64,000 nucleotides of DNA from Streptomyces humi (GTDB lineage Bacteria; Actinomycetota; Actinomycetes; Streptomycetales; Streptomycetaceae), in contig NZ_LBMU02000012.1 of assembly GCF_001005085.2 (NCBI RefSeq), positions 1 through 64,000 of the forward strand. The letters are read 5' to 3'. Numbering within the stretch: the stretch's first letter is position 1; every line of letters begins with the position of its first letter. Under the pieces are notes generated by a model. It saw only the letters and a list, made by a program, of their open reading frames with translations, made no database searches and was not told the origin of the DNA. Position numbers and translations under genes: made by a program. Shown here piece by piece: positions 17,824 to 24,597 of this stretch.

Positions 17824-18483
17824 GTGTCCGTTCTCCTAGAGCAGCCCGCAAGCCTGGTCGCCTACCGCCCGAACAAGCCCACCGCCATGGTGGTCGTGGC
17901 CGACCCCCGCGTACGCTCCACCGTCACCCGTCACCTGTGGGCGCTCGGTGTGCGCGATGTCATCGAGGCCTCGTCCATCGCGGAGGCTCGTCCCCGCATC
18001 GGCAACCCCCGCGACATCTGCGTCGCCGACGTCCACCTGCCCGACGGCTCCGGCCTGACCCTCCTGTCCGAGACCCGCGCGGCGGGCTGGCCCAACGGCC
18101 TGGCCCTGTCCGCCGCCGACGACATCGGCGCCGTGCGCAACGCCCTGGCCGGCGGCGTCAAGGGCTACGTCGTCACCGGCACCCGCACCAACATCGGGCT
18201 CCCCACCCGGCCGGGTGCGGCCCCCATCGGTTCCGCCGGCCGCATGCACCGCCGCCCCCCGGGTGCCCCGAGCCACCCGGGTGGCTACCGCGAGCTCTCC
18301 GGCCGTGAGGTCGAGGTGCTCCGGCTGGTCGCCGAGGGCCAGTCGAACAAGGCGATCGGCGTCTCGATGGGACTGTCCGCCCTGACCGTCAAGAGCCACC
18401 TGGCACGGATCGCCCGCAAGCTCGGCACGGGCGACCGGGCCGGCATGGTCGCGGTGGCCCTGCGCACCGGCATCATCCACTGA
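17824..18483 (+). CDS. whiI: Atypical response regulator WhiI
   Basis: A 219-residue orphan regulator with an N-terminal receiver (about residues 20-120) and a C-terminal LuxR/NarL helix-turn-helix (SGREVEVLRLVAEGQSNKAIG, TVKSHLARIARKLGTGDR). The receiver is degenerate: only one acidic residue of the usual pair remains (VVADP, Asp27), and the conserved Lys is Thr (GYVVTGT, Thr118). The phospho-acceptor Asp69 remains in VADVHLPDG. These losses match WhiI of S. coelicolor, which is needed for late sporulation septation and forms heterodimers with BldM. AGGAGG precedes the GTG start. The sigma-WhiG-like promoter and the hemE/DUF3000/rnd neighbours support the name. Confidence 0.93.
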   Translation: MSVLLEQPASLVAYRPNKPTAMVVVADPRVRSTVTRHLWALGVRDVIEASSIAEARPRIGNPRDICVADVHLPDGSGLTLLSETRAAGWPNGLALSAADDIGAVRNALAGGVKGYVVTGTRTNIGLPTRPGAAPIGSAGRMHRRPPGAPSHPGGYRELSGREVEVLRLVAEGQSNKAIGVSMGLSALTVKSHLARIARKLGTGDRAGMVAVALRTGIIH

Positions 18484-18507
18484 CCCGCCGTGGGTTCAGT
18501 GACGTGA

Positions 18508-18530
18508 ACCGGACCGGCCGCTGGTCCGGT
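18508..18530 (+). terminator. Hairpin after whiI
   Basis: ACCGGACC pairs perfectly with GGTCCGGT around a seven-base loop, 24 bases after the whiI stop. It probably separates whiI transcription from rnd. Confidence 0.6.
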
Positions 18531-18607
18531 GTCGCGTCGTACCCCGTTGTCCCCCGTTCGTGCATCTGATCTTTCACCGACCTGACTGGTTTACGACCCT
18601 CCGGCGT

Positions 18608-18633
18608 CCGTCGACGGAACGTTCCGTCGACGG
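18608..18633. promoter_or_regulatory. Perfect 26-bp palindrome upstream of rnd
   Basis: Two copies of the self-complementary decamer CCGTCGACGG flank AACGTT, so the whole 26 bases read the same on both strands. Downstream, TACCCT (18652-18657) lies six bases before the rnd GTG, as in leaderless Streptomyces promoters. That puts the expected -35 region inside the right arm of the palindrome, an operator-like position. Confidence 0.75.
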
Positions 18634-18663
18634 GCGCCGTCCACACACAGATACCCTTGACAT

Positions 18664-19944
18664 GTGACCGACGCCCAAGAGACCGCAGCAGACAGTTCAC
18701 TGCGCACCACCGGGGGCACTCCCCCGGACGACGCCGAGTCTTCTGCGACGGAGGCGCCGATCCCTCTGCTGGAGCCGCGTGAGGGCATTCCGCCCGTGGT
18801 CACGGACGAGGCCGCGCTCGCGCGCGTGATCGCCGCGTTCGCCGCGGGCTCAGGTCCGGTGGCCGTCGACGCCGAGCGGGCGTCCGGCTACCGCTACGGG
18901 CAGCGCGCCTACCTCGTCCAGCTGCGCCGCGAGGGCGCCGGGACCGCGCTGATCGACCCGGTCGCCTGCCCCGACCTCTCCGGTCTCGGCGAGGCGCTGG
19001 CCGGCGTCGAGTGGGTGCTGCACGCGGCCACCCAGGACCTGCCCTGCCTGCGCGAGATAGGCATGCTGCCCAGCAGCCTGTTCGACACCGAACTGGCCGG
19101 CAGGCTCGCCGGCTTCCCGCGGGTCGGGCTCGGCGCGATGGTCGAGGGCGTCCTCGGGTTCGTGCTGGAGAAGGGTCACTCCGCCGTCGACTGGTCGACC
19201 CGTCCGCTGCCCGAGCCGTGGCTGCGGTACGCGGCGCTGGACGTCGAGCTGCTCGTGGACCTGCGGGACGCCCTGGAGAAGGAGCTGGAACGGCAGGGCA
19301 AGCTGGAGTGGGCCCGGCAGGAGTTCGACGCGATCGCGGCGGCGCCGCCGGCGGAGCCCCGGAAGGACCCCTGGCGCCGGACGTCCGGGATGCACAAGGT
19401 GCGGCGGCGCCGGCAGCTGGCCGTGGTGCGGGAGCTGTGGGAGACGCGGGACCGGATCGCGCAGAAGCGGGACGTGTCGCCGGGCAAGGTGCTCAGTGAC
19501 ACGGCGATCGTGGAGGCGGCGCTCGCGCTGCCGCCGAACGTGCACGCCCTCGCCGGGCTGAACGGGTTCGGGCACCGGATGGGCCGGCGCCAGCTGGAGC
19601 AGTGGCAGACGGCGGTCGACCGGGCCAAGGCACTCCCCGACACCGCGCTGCCCCAGCCCGGGCAGCCGGTGACCGGACCGCCGCCGCCGCGGGCGTGGGC
19701 CGACAAGGATCCCGCCGCGGCGGCCCGGCTGTCCGCGGCGCGGGCCGCGGTGTCGGCGCTGGCCGAGCAGCTCAACATGCCGCAGGAGAACCTGATCACG
19801 CCGGACACCGTACGGCGGCTCTGCTGGGAGCCGCCGCGCGTGGTGGACCCGGAGTCGGTCGCGGACGCGCTGGTGGCCTACGGCGCCCGCCCGTGGCAGG
19901 TCGAACAGGTGACCCCGGTCCTGCTGACGGCTCTGTCCGCCTAG
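18664..19944 (+). CDS. rnd: Ribonuclease D family 3'-5' exonuclease with HRDC domain
   Basis: A 426-residue protein. A DnaQ-like exonuclease domain (about residues 40-215) carries VAVDAERASGYRYGQRAYLVQL (DxE motif), HAATQDLPCL and the Exo III-type YAALDVELL. HRDC-type helical segments follow (RRRRQLAVVRELWETRDRIAQKRDVSPGKVL, then ALAGLNGFGHRMGRRQLEQW). RNase D trims the 3' ends of tRNA and other small RNAs. The GTG start is inferred from a probable leaderless -10 box six bases upstream; there is no ribosome binding site. It ends just before a repeat-rich intergenic stretch. Confidence 0.93.
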   Translation: MTDAQETAADSSLRTTGGTPPDDAESSATEAPIPLLEPREGIPPVVTDEAALARVIAAFAAGSGPVAVDAERASGYRYGQRAYLVQLRREGAGTALIDPVACPDLSGLGEALAGVEWVLHAATQDLPCLREIGMLPSSLFDTELAGRLAGFPRVGLGAMVEGVLGFVLEKGHSAVDWSTRPLPEPWLRYAALDVELLVDLRDALEKELERQGKLEWARQEFDAIAAAPPAEPRKDPWRRTSGMHKVRRRRQLAVVRELWETRDRIAQKRDVSPGKVLSDTAIVEAALALPPNVHALAGLNGFGHRMGRRQLEQWQTAVDRAKALPDTALPQPGQPVTGPPPPRAWADKDPAAAARLSAARAAVSALAEQLNMPQENLITPDTVRRLCWEPPRVVDPESVADALVAYGARPWQVEQVTPVLLTALSA

Positions 19945-20098
19945 CCCGTCCCCGGAGCACCGACCGGGGGCGGGCCGGGCAGGCCGGGCGGGCCAGGCCG
20001 GGGCCGAAACGGTGTCCGAGACCGGGCCGCCGAGCGGGACCGGGCCGGAGCCCGAGGCCGACCGACGTCCGGAGCCGGACCGACATCCGGGGCCGGAC

Positions 20099-20170
20099 CG
20101 GGAACGGGCCGAAGGCCGGGAACGGGCCGAAGGCCGGGAACGGGCCGAAGGCCGGGAACGGGCCGAAGGC
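20099..20170. repeat. Four perfect tandem copies of an 18-bp unit
   Basis: CGGGAACGGGCCGAAGGC is repeated exactly four times. The flanking bases 19945-20098 are similar low-complexity GGCCGG-rich DNA. The array ends ten bases before the TetR gene's stop codon. No gene is supported between rnd and the TetR gene. Confidence 0.9.
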
Positions 20171-20180
20171 CGGGGGCCCA

Positions 20181-21071
20181 TCAGGTGTGCGGGGCCGGAC
20201 CGGCGGCCTTGGCGTAGCCGGAGGCCGCGCTCGGGGCGGAGGCCGGTTCGGGGGCCGGGTTCGGATCCGGAGCCGCGCTCGGGTTCGGGGCCGCGGCCGG
20301 GTTCGGATCCGGGGCCGGGTTCGGATCCGGAGCCGCGCTCGGGTTCGGGGCCGCGGCCGCGTTCGAGTCCGGGTCCGGGTCGGGGTCCGGGTCGGGGTCC
20401 GGGTCGGGGGTGGATTCGAGGAACGCGGTGTAGAGGTGTTTGCCTCGGTTCACCGAGAGGTCCAGCTCGGGCAGGATCTCCGGGACCGCGATCGCGGTCA
20501 CCAGGTTGCGGTACATGCGTGACACCCGCGCTTCCACGTTCCCCAGGTGCCGGTCGAGGGTGTGGGAGATCAGCACGGTGCCCGCCCAGTTCCCGGCGAT
20601 CTGGTGGGCCTGCTCCGCCACGTCGACGAAGGGCTTCAGCTCACCCCGCCGCCGGGCCTCGGCCAACTGCCCGGTGTTGAAGACGATCCAGTCCGGCCAC
20701 GGGGTCCCGTAGGTCTCCGGCGCGTTGCTGTGGAACGACAGCATCAGGGCGGCCTGGAGTGCGCTCTCGTGGGAGATGCGGTGCGCCAGGATCATGCCGA
20801 TGTCGATCACTTCCTGGAGCATGAGCCGCTGCTCCCGCAGCCCGTCCATGCTCAGCGTGTCCTCCATGATGGCGGTCGCTACGTCGAGCTTCCCGCCGGG
20901 GAAATGCCGGTAGAAGGCCCCCTTGCTCGTCCGTGCGGCCGTGATCAGGTCGCTGACCGAGGCCCCTTCGTAGCTTTCCGTCACGAACAGCGCACCGGCG
21001 GTGTCGAGGATCCGCTGCCGGGTGTCGATGGCGCGCTGCTGCCGGCGTCTTGGCCTGCGCGGGTTGCTCAT
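20181..21071 (-). CDS. Gamma-butyrolactone-receptor-like TetR family regulator
   Basis: A 296-residue regulator. The N-terminal helix-turn-helix (about 13-60) reads TRQRILDTAGALFVTESYEGASVSDLI then TSKGAFYRHFPGGK. The ligand domain has the pattern of the ArpA/ScbR/CprB receptors, including Trp128 in PWPDWI, which aligns with the ligand-pocket Trp of CprB. The last 75 residues are low-complexity PD, NP and A repeats encoded by direct repeats and are unlikely to fold. Family members repress antibiotic or morphology genes until bound by a gamma-butyrolactone-type signal. No AfsA-type synthase is in the window. It lies downstream of the ABC permease on the same strand, but probably has its own promoter. 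Confidence 0.85.
   Translation of the reverse strand: MSNPRRPRRRQQRAIDTRQRILDTAGALFVTESYEGASVSDLITAARTSKGAFYRHFPGGKLDVATAIMEDTLSMDGLREQRLMLQEVIDIGMILAHRISHESALQAALMLSFHSNAPETYGTPWPDWIVFNTGQLAEARRRGELKPFVDVAEQAHQIAGNWAGTVLISHTLDRHLGNVEARVSRMYRNLVTAIAVPEILPELDLSVNRGKHLYTAFLESTPDPDPDPDPDPDPDSNAAAAPNPSAAPDPNPAPDPNPAAAPNPSAAPDPNPAPEPASAPSAASGYAKAAGPAPHT
20251..20359. repeat. 49-bp direct repeat inside the TetR gene tail
   Basis: Bases 20251-20299 recur exactly at 20311-20359, a 60-bp (20-codon) period. It encodes an Ala/Pro/Asn/Asp tail. The adjacent GGGTCCGGGTC array (about 20366-20408) encodes a run of Pro-Asp dipeptides. These look like slippage expansions within the coding frame. Confidence 0.9.
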
Positions 21072-21077
21072 TCACTC

Positions 21078-21440
21078 TCACCTTCGAGATTCCCGGCTAA
21101 GGAATACCAGACGCGATGTCTGCTTGACGCCACCGTACGCGGGGTTCCAGACTCGGCCACGACAGAACAGACCGAACAGTCCCTTCTGGCGTCGCCCGGA
21201 GTGAAGCAGCACGGATGCATCGCCGATTCCGCAGGACAGAAGGGTCATCACAGACCGGACCGTTCGGTCCCGACAAGGCCCTTTGAGGACAGCTGAGGAC
21301 AGCCCATGACCGAATGGCCCCCGCCTGCCGCCGCCGAAGCGCCGTCTCCGGCCACGCGGAACACCCACATCCTGGAGCTCGGCGCACGGCACGACGAGCA
21401 GCCGCACGGCGAACCGCCCGTACCCGCCGGAGCGGCTCAT
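21078..21440 (-). CDS. Doubtful 120-residue ORF overlapping the permease stop
   Basis: An open frame whose ATG overlaps the permease stop codon (ATGA), the same arrangement as the two upstream junctions in this operon. The first 25 residues (MSRSGGYGRFAVRLLVVPCA and following) look protein-like. The rest (SCGIGDASVLLHSGRRQKGL and on) resembles translated intergenic DNA and runs over the probable TetR promoter. It may be the stump of a decayed downstream hydrolase gene or chance. I recognise no family. The same stretch holds GGACC-GTTC-GGTCC at 21257-21270, a possible regulator site. Confidence 0.25.
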   Translation of the reverse strand: MSRSGGYGRFAVRLLVVPCAELQDVGVPRGRRRRFGGGRRGPFGHGLSSAVLKGPCRDRTVRSVMTLLSCGIGDASVLLHSGRRQKGLFGLFCRGRVWNPAYGGVKQTSRLVFLSRESRR

Positions 21441-22267
21441 CGCGTGGCCCCCCGCATGAAGCCGTTGTAGATGAAGCGTTGCAGGCAGAGGAAGACGACC
21501 AGGGTCGGAAGGATCACCAGGATCGCGCCCGCCGAGATGATTTCCCAGTGCGCTCCGTACGGTCCGCGGAAGCGGAACAGGGACGTCGAGATCACGCCAA
21601 GGTTCTCGGACGGCATGTACAGGAACGGGATGTAGAAGTCGTTGTAGACGGCGATGCCCTTCACGATGACCACGGTCGCGATCGCCGGCTTCAGGAGCGG
21701 CAGGATGATCCTGAGGTAGATCGTGAACGCGTTCGCGCCGTCCAGGCGGGCGGCCTCGTCCAGGGAGACCGGGATCGAGCGGACGAATTGCAGGAAGATG
21801 TAGACGGAGACGATGTCCGTGCCCATGTAGAGGGCGATCGGCGCCCACCGGGTGTCGAAGAGGCCGAAGCTGTTGACGATCTGGAAGGTGGCCACCTGGG
21901 TGGTCACGCCGGGAACCAGCGCGGCCAGCAGGAACAGCGCGACGACCGGTTTCCGGAAGCGGAACGTGAAGCGGTCGATCGCGTAAGCCGTCATCGAGCC
22001 GATGAGCACCGTCCCGCCGACCGAGAAGACGACGATGAAGAGCGTGTTGCCGAACGCCCGCAGCATTCCGCCGTCCTGGAACGCGGTCACGTAGTTGTGC
22101 AGGTTGAGCAGGTCGTCGGGGAGGGTCAGCGCCCCGCTGCCGTCGGCCATCTCGCCCGGCGACTTCAGGGAGGTCAGCAGCACCACGGTGAGCGGGAGCA
22201 GGACGACCACCGCCGCGGCGACGAGGGAGAGGTGGACCAGGGCGCGGGTCACCGCTCGCCGGGTCAT
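21437..22267 (-). CDS. Carbohydrate ABC transporter permease, MalG type
   Basis: A 276-residue inner-membrane permease with about six helices. The EAA loop that docks on the ATPase is visible (SLDEAARLDGANAFTIYLRIILPLLKP). The C-terminus FIYNGFMRGATR is typical of MalG-like CUT1 subunits. The start overlaps the stop of the MalF-type gene by four bases (ATGA). No ATPase gene is nearby; Streptomyces CUT1 importers generally share the MsiK ATPase encoded elsewhere. It is the last clear gene of the minus-strand sugar operon. Confidence 0.92.
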   Translation of the reverse strand: MTRRAVTRALVHLSLVAAAVVVLLPLTVVLLTSLKSPGEMADGSGALTLPDDLLNLHNYVTAFQDGGMLRAFGNTLFIVVFSVGGTVLIGSMTAYAIDRFTFRFRKPVVALFLLAALVPGVTTQVATFQIVNSFGLFDTRWAPIALYMGTDIVSVYIFLQFVRSIPVSLDEAARLDGANAFTIYLRIILPLLKPAIATVVIVKGIAVYNDFYIPFLYMPSENLGVISTSLFRFRGPYGAHWEIISAGAILVILPTLVVFLCLQRFIYNGFMRGATR

Positions 22268-23130
22268 ACGAGGTCCACCCGGTCGTCGGGGACCAGGCGT
22301 CGTTGCAGCCAGGTCACCGCCAGGACGATCAGCAGCAGGACGACCGCGGCGGCGGAGGCGAGCCCCGTCTTGTTGTACTGGAAGGCGAGTTTCACGGTCT
22401 GCGTCACGAACGTCTCCGTACCGGTCGCCCCGCCGGTCATGATGTACGGCACCTCGAAGACCGACAGGGAGCCCGAGACGGAGAGGATGACCGTCAGCGT
22501 CACCACCGGTCTGATGCCGGGCGCGATGATGTGCCGGAACTGCTGGAGGCGGTTGGCGCCGTCCAGTTCGGCCGCCTCGTACAGCTCACCGGGGATCGAC
22601 TGGATCGCCCCCAGGAACAGGACGAAGTTCAGGCCCAGGTAGCGCCAGACCGAGACGCCGGCCAGGGAGATGTTCGCCGACACCGGGGTGCCCAGCCAGG
22701 CGTGGTGCGTGTGGAGGCCGGACAGCGCCAGGACCGAGTCGAGCGTGCCGCCGTCCTGGAAGAAGTAGAGGAAGACGAAACCGATCGCCACCCCGTTGAT
22801 CAGGGACGGGAAGAACAGCACCCCCTTGAAGAAGTTCCGGAAGCGGACGTCGAAGCTGAGGACCGTCGCGAAGTACAGCGCGGCGACGATCTGGACGGCG
22901 GAGGCCACCAGGTAGTACGCGCTCACCAGGAAGACCTCGAAGAGCTCGGGCCGGGTGAAGATCTCCGCGTAGTTGTGGGCTCCGGTGTAGTGGAGTTCGG
23001 GACTGACGCCGTCCCAGTCGGTGAAGCTGTACGCCAGCATGTTCACGATCGGCGCGTAGGTGAACGTGATCAGCAGGACGAGCGGGGCGAGCAGGAAGAG
23101 CCAGGGCGTGAGGCGCCGCGAGTTCGTCAT
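22264..23130 (-). CDS. Carbohydrate ABC transporter permease, MalF type
   Basis: A 288-residue permease with six predicted helices (first: WLFLLAPLVLLITFTYAPIV). The EAA motif is GELYEAAELDGANRLQQFRHIIAPGIRP. Its ATG overlaps the stop of the binding-protein gene by four bases, so it is translationally coupled. With the MalG-type subunit it forms the membrane channel of a CUT1 sugar importer. The adjacent divergent beta-mannosidase suggests a manno-oligosaccharide substrate; that is inference. Confidence 0.92.
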   Translation of the reverse strand: MTNSRRLTPWLFLLAPLVLLITFTYAPIVNMLAYSFTDWDGVSPELHYTGAHNYAEIFTRPELFEVFLVSAYYLVASAVQIVAALYFATVLSFDVRFRNFFKGVLFFPSLINGVAIGFVFLYFFQDGGTLDSVLALSGLHTHHAWLGTPVSANISLAGVSVWRYLGLNFVLFLGAIQSIPGELYEAAELDGANRLQQFRHIIAPGIRPVVTLTVILSVSGSLSVFEVPYIMTGGATGTETFVTQTVKLAFQYNKTGLASAAAVVLLLIVLAVTWLQRRLVPDDRVDLV

Positions 23131-24443
23131 GACGTCCCCGCCGACTTCTCCGCCGTGGTCCACTTCCTGCCGAGGTCGCCGAGGAAGCCGTCCAGGGTGC
23201 CGCCGCGGGCGCCGCGGGCCAGGTCGACCAGTTTCTGGCGGTAGTCGGGGGCGTAGATGCCGACCTCGGAGGCGGAGTCGATCAGTTTGACCCGGGCGCC
23301 GGCCGTGTCGTCCAGCTCGATCAGTTTCACCCCGGCGTCCTCGTACGGCTTGAGGACCGCGGGCAGCGCCGCGTTCTTCAGCGGGGAGATCGCGAGGTTG
23401 TCCTTGTCGTAGCCGGACTTGTCGGTGAACCAGTCGATCCAGGCGCGGGCCGCGGCCTTGTGCGCGGAGTGGACATTGACGGCCTGGTTGTAGTCGGGGC
23501 CCACGGTGCCGCAGAACCTGCCGTCCGTGCGGGCCGGGAAGGGCATGAAACCGATGTCGCCGGGGTCCGTGCCGGCCTTCTTCGCCGCGTCCTGGAACTG
23601 CACGACGGCCCAGGTGCCCAGCCACTGCGTGGCGATCTTTCCCTTGGCCAACTGGGCTTTGGAGGCTTCCCAGTTGGTGGTGGTCGGGTCGTTCTCGGCC
23701 AGCCCGTCACGCACGATGTCGTACAGCAGGGTGTCCCCCACCCGGAGGTCGGCCCCCTCGGCCCACGGGTCGCCCTCCGCGAGCTTCGTGGTGGCCTGCG
23801 GGTCGCAGTGCACCGAGCCGTTGACGAACGTCCAGGAGGACAGGGGCCACTGGGCGGCGTAGTTGGTGTAGTACGGGGTCGCGCCGGTCCGCGCCTTGAT
23901 CGCCTTGAGGTCGGCGATGAACTCGGCCGGGGTGGTGGGCCATCGGGTGACGCCGGCCTGCCGCCAGACGCGCTTGTTGTAGACGAAGCCCGGCATCACA
24001 CCGATCGGGCTCTGTCCGTAGACCTTGCCGTCGACCGTGGTGAAGCCGGTGAACCGGTACTTCCCGGAGAGGTCGGCCTGGCTGCCGAGGGAGGCGAAGA
24101 ACTTCGGGTAGTCGCTCTTCTTGATGACCCCGGGGATCATCAGGACGTCGCCGTAGTTCTCCGTGTTCATGCGGATCTTGACTTCGGTCTCGTAGTTGGT
24201 CAGCGCCTGGAACTCGACCTTCACCTTCGGATAGACCTTGTTGAACGCGGCGGCGTACCGGTCGAGGGTGCCGTCCTGCTTGAGGTCGGTCCGCTGGGTG
24301 AGGACCGTGATGGTCCCGGTCACCTTCGAGGGATCGTCCGGCGCCTTGGCGTCCGCGCCTTTCGTCGAGCCACCGGTACCGGTGCAGGAGGCGAGGAACA
24401 GCACGGTTCCGGTGGCCAGGGCGGCGAGCGTACGGCGGTTCAT
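23127..24443 (-). CDS. Sugar-binding lipoprotein of an ABC importer
   Basis: A 438-residue extracellular solute-binding protein of family 1. The signal peptide ends with the lipobox LASC (Cys20), followed by a Gly/Ser/Thr linker. The fold opens with GTITVLTQRTDLKQDG and contains YAAAFNKVYPKVKVEFQALTNYE, the usual MalE-like pattern. It delivers sugar to the two downstream permeases. It is the first gene of its operon and faces the GH2 gene across a 154-base divergent promoter region with a LacI-type operator candidate. Confidence 0.92.
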   Translation of the reverse strand: MNRRTLAALATGTVLFLASCTGTGGSTKGADAKAPDDPSKVTGTITVLTQRTDLKQDGTLDRYAAAFNKVYPKVKVEFQALTNYETEVKIRMNTENYGDVLMIPGVIKKSDYPKFFASLGSQADLSGKYRFTGFTTVDGKVYGQSPIGVMPGFVYNKRVWRQAGVTRWPTTPAEFIADLKAIKARTGATPYYTNYAAQWPLSSWTFVNGSVHCDPQATTKLAEGDPWAEGADLRVGDTLLYDIVRDGLAENDPTTTNWEASKAQLAKGKIATQWLGTWAVVQFQDAAKKAGTDPGDIGFMPFPARTDGRFCGTVGPDYNQAVNVHSAHKAAARAWIDWFTDKSGYDKDNLAISPLKNAALPAVLKPYEDAGVKLIELDDTAGARVKLIDSASEVGIYAPDYRQKLVDLARGARGGTLDGFLGDLGRKWTTAEKSAGTS

Positions 24444-24505
24444 GTGCGTCAGCTCCGTTCTGGGGACGGACGAGCACGTGCGACGGTTGGCTGATTCGGC
24501 ACTCT

Positions 24506-24517
24506 GACAGCGCTTTC
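24506..24517. promoter_or_regulatory. Candidate LacI-family operator between ABC operon and beta-mannosidase
   Basis: GACAGCGCTTTC is an imperfect 12-bp palindrome centred on GC, of the form bound by LacI-family proteins. It sits between the two divergent start codons and could control both directions. ACCGGT hexamers at 24522-24527 and 24579-24584 flank the GH2 promoter and might be half-sites of another regulator. Confidence 0.55.
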
Positions 24518-24597
24518 CTCAACCGGTAAAGTCCCAATCCCGCCAAGGATGCTGAAAGTACGCCCAGTGCTGGAGTAGACCGGTTTAGGGAGTGCGC

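Noticed and set aside
20099..20170. Tandem 18-bp repeats as a CRISPR array
   Set aside because: The units are contiguous with no spacers, and no cas genes are present.
19945..20522. Plus-strand open frames with RERAEG and RSRARVRG repeats over the TetR tail
   Set aside because: These are products of the repeat arrays read in the wrong strand; no start signal or domain.
21306..21472. 55-codon plus-strand frame overlapping the permease 3' end
   Set aside because: Pro/Ala-rich, antisense to a clear permease C-terminus, and no family resemblance.
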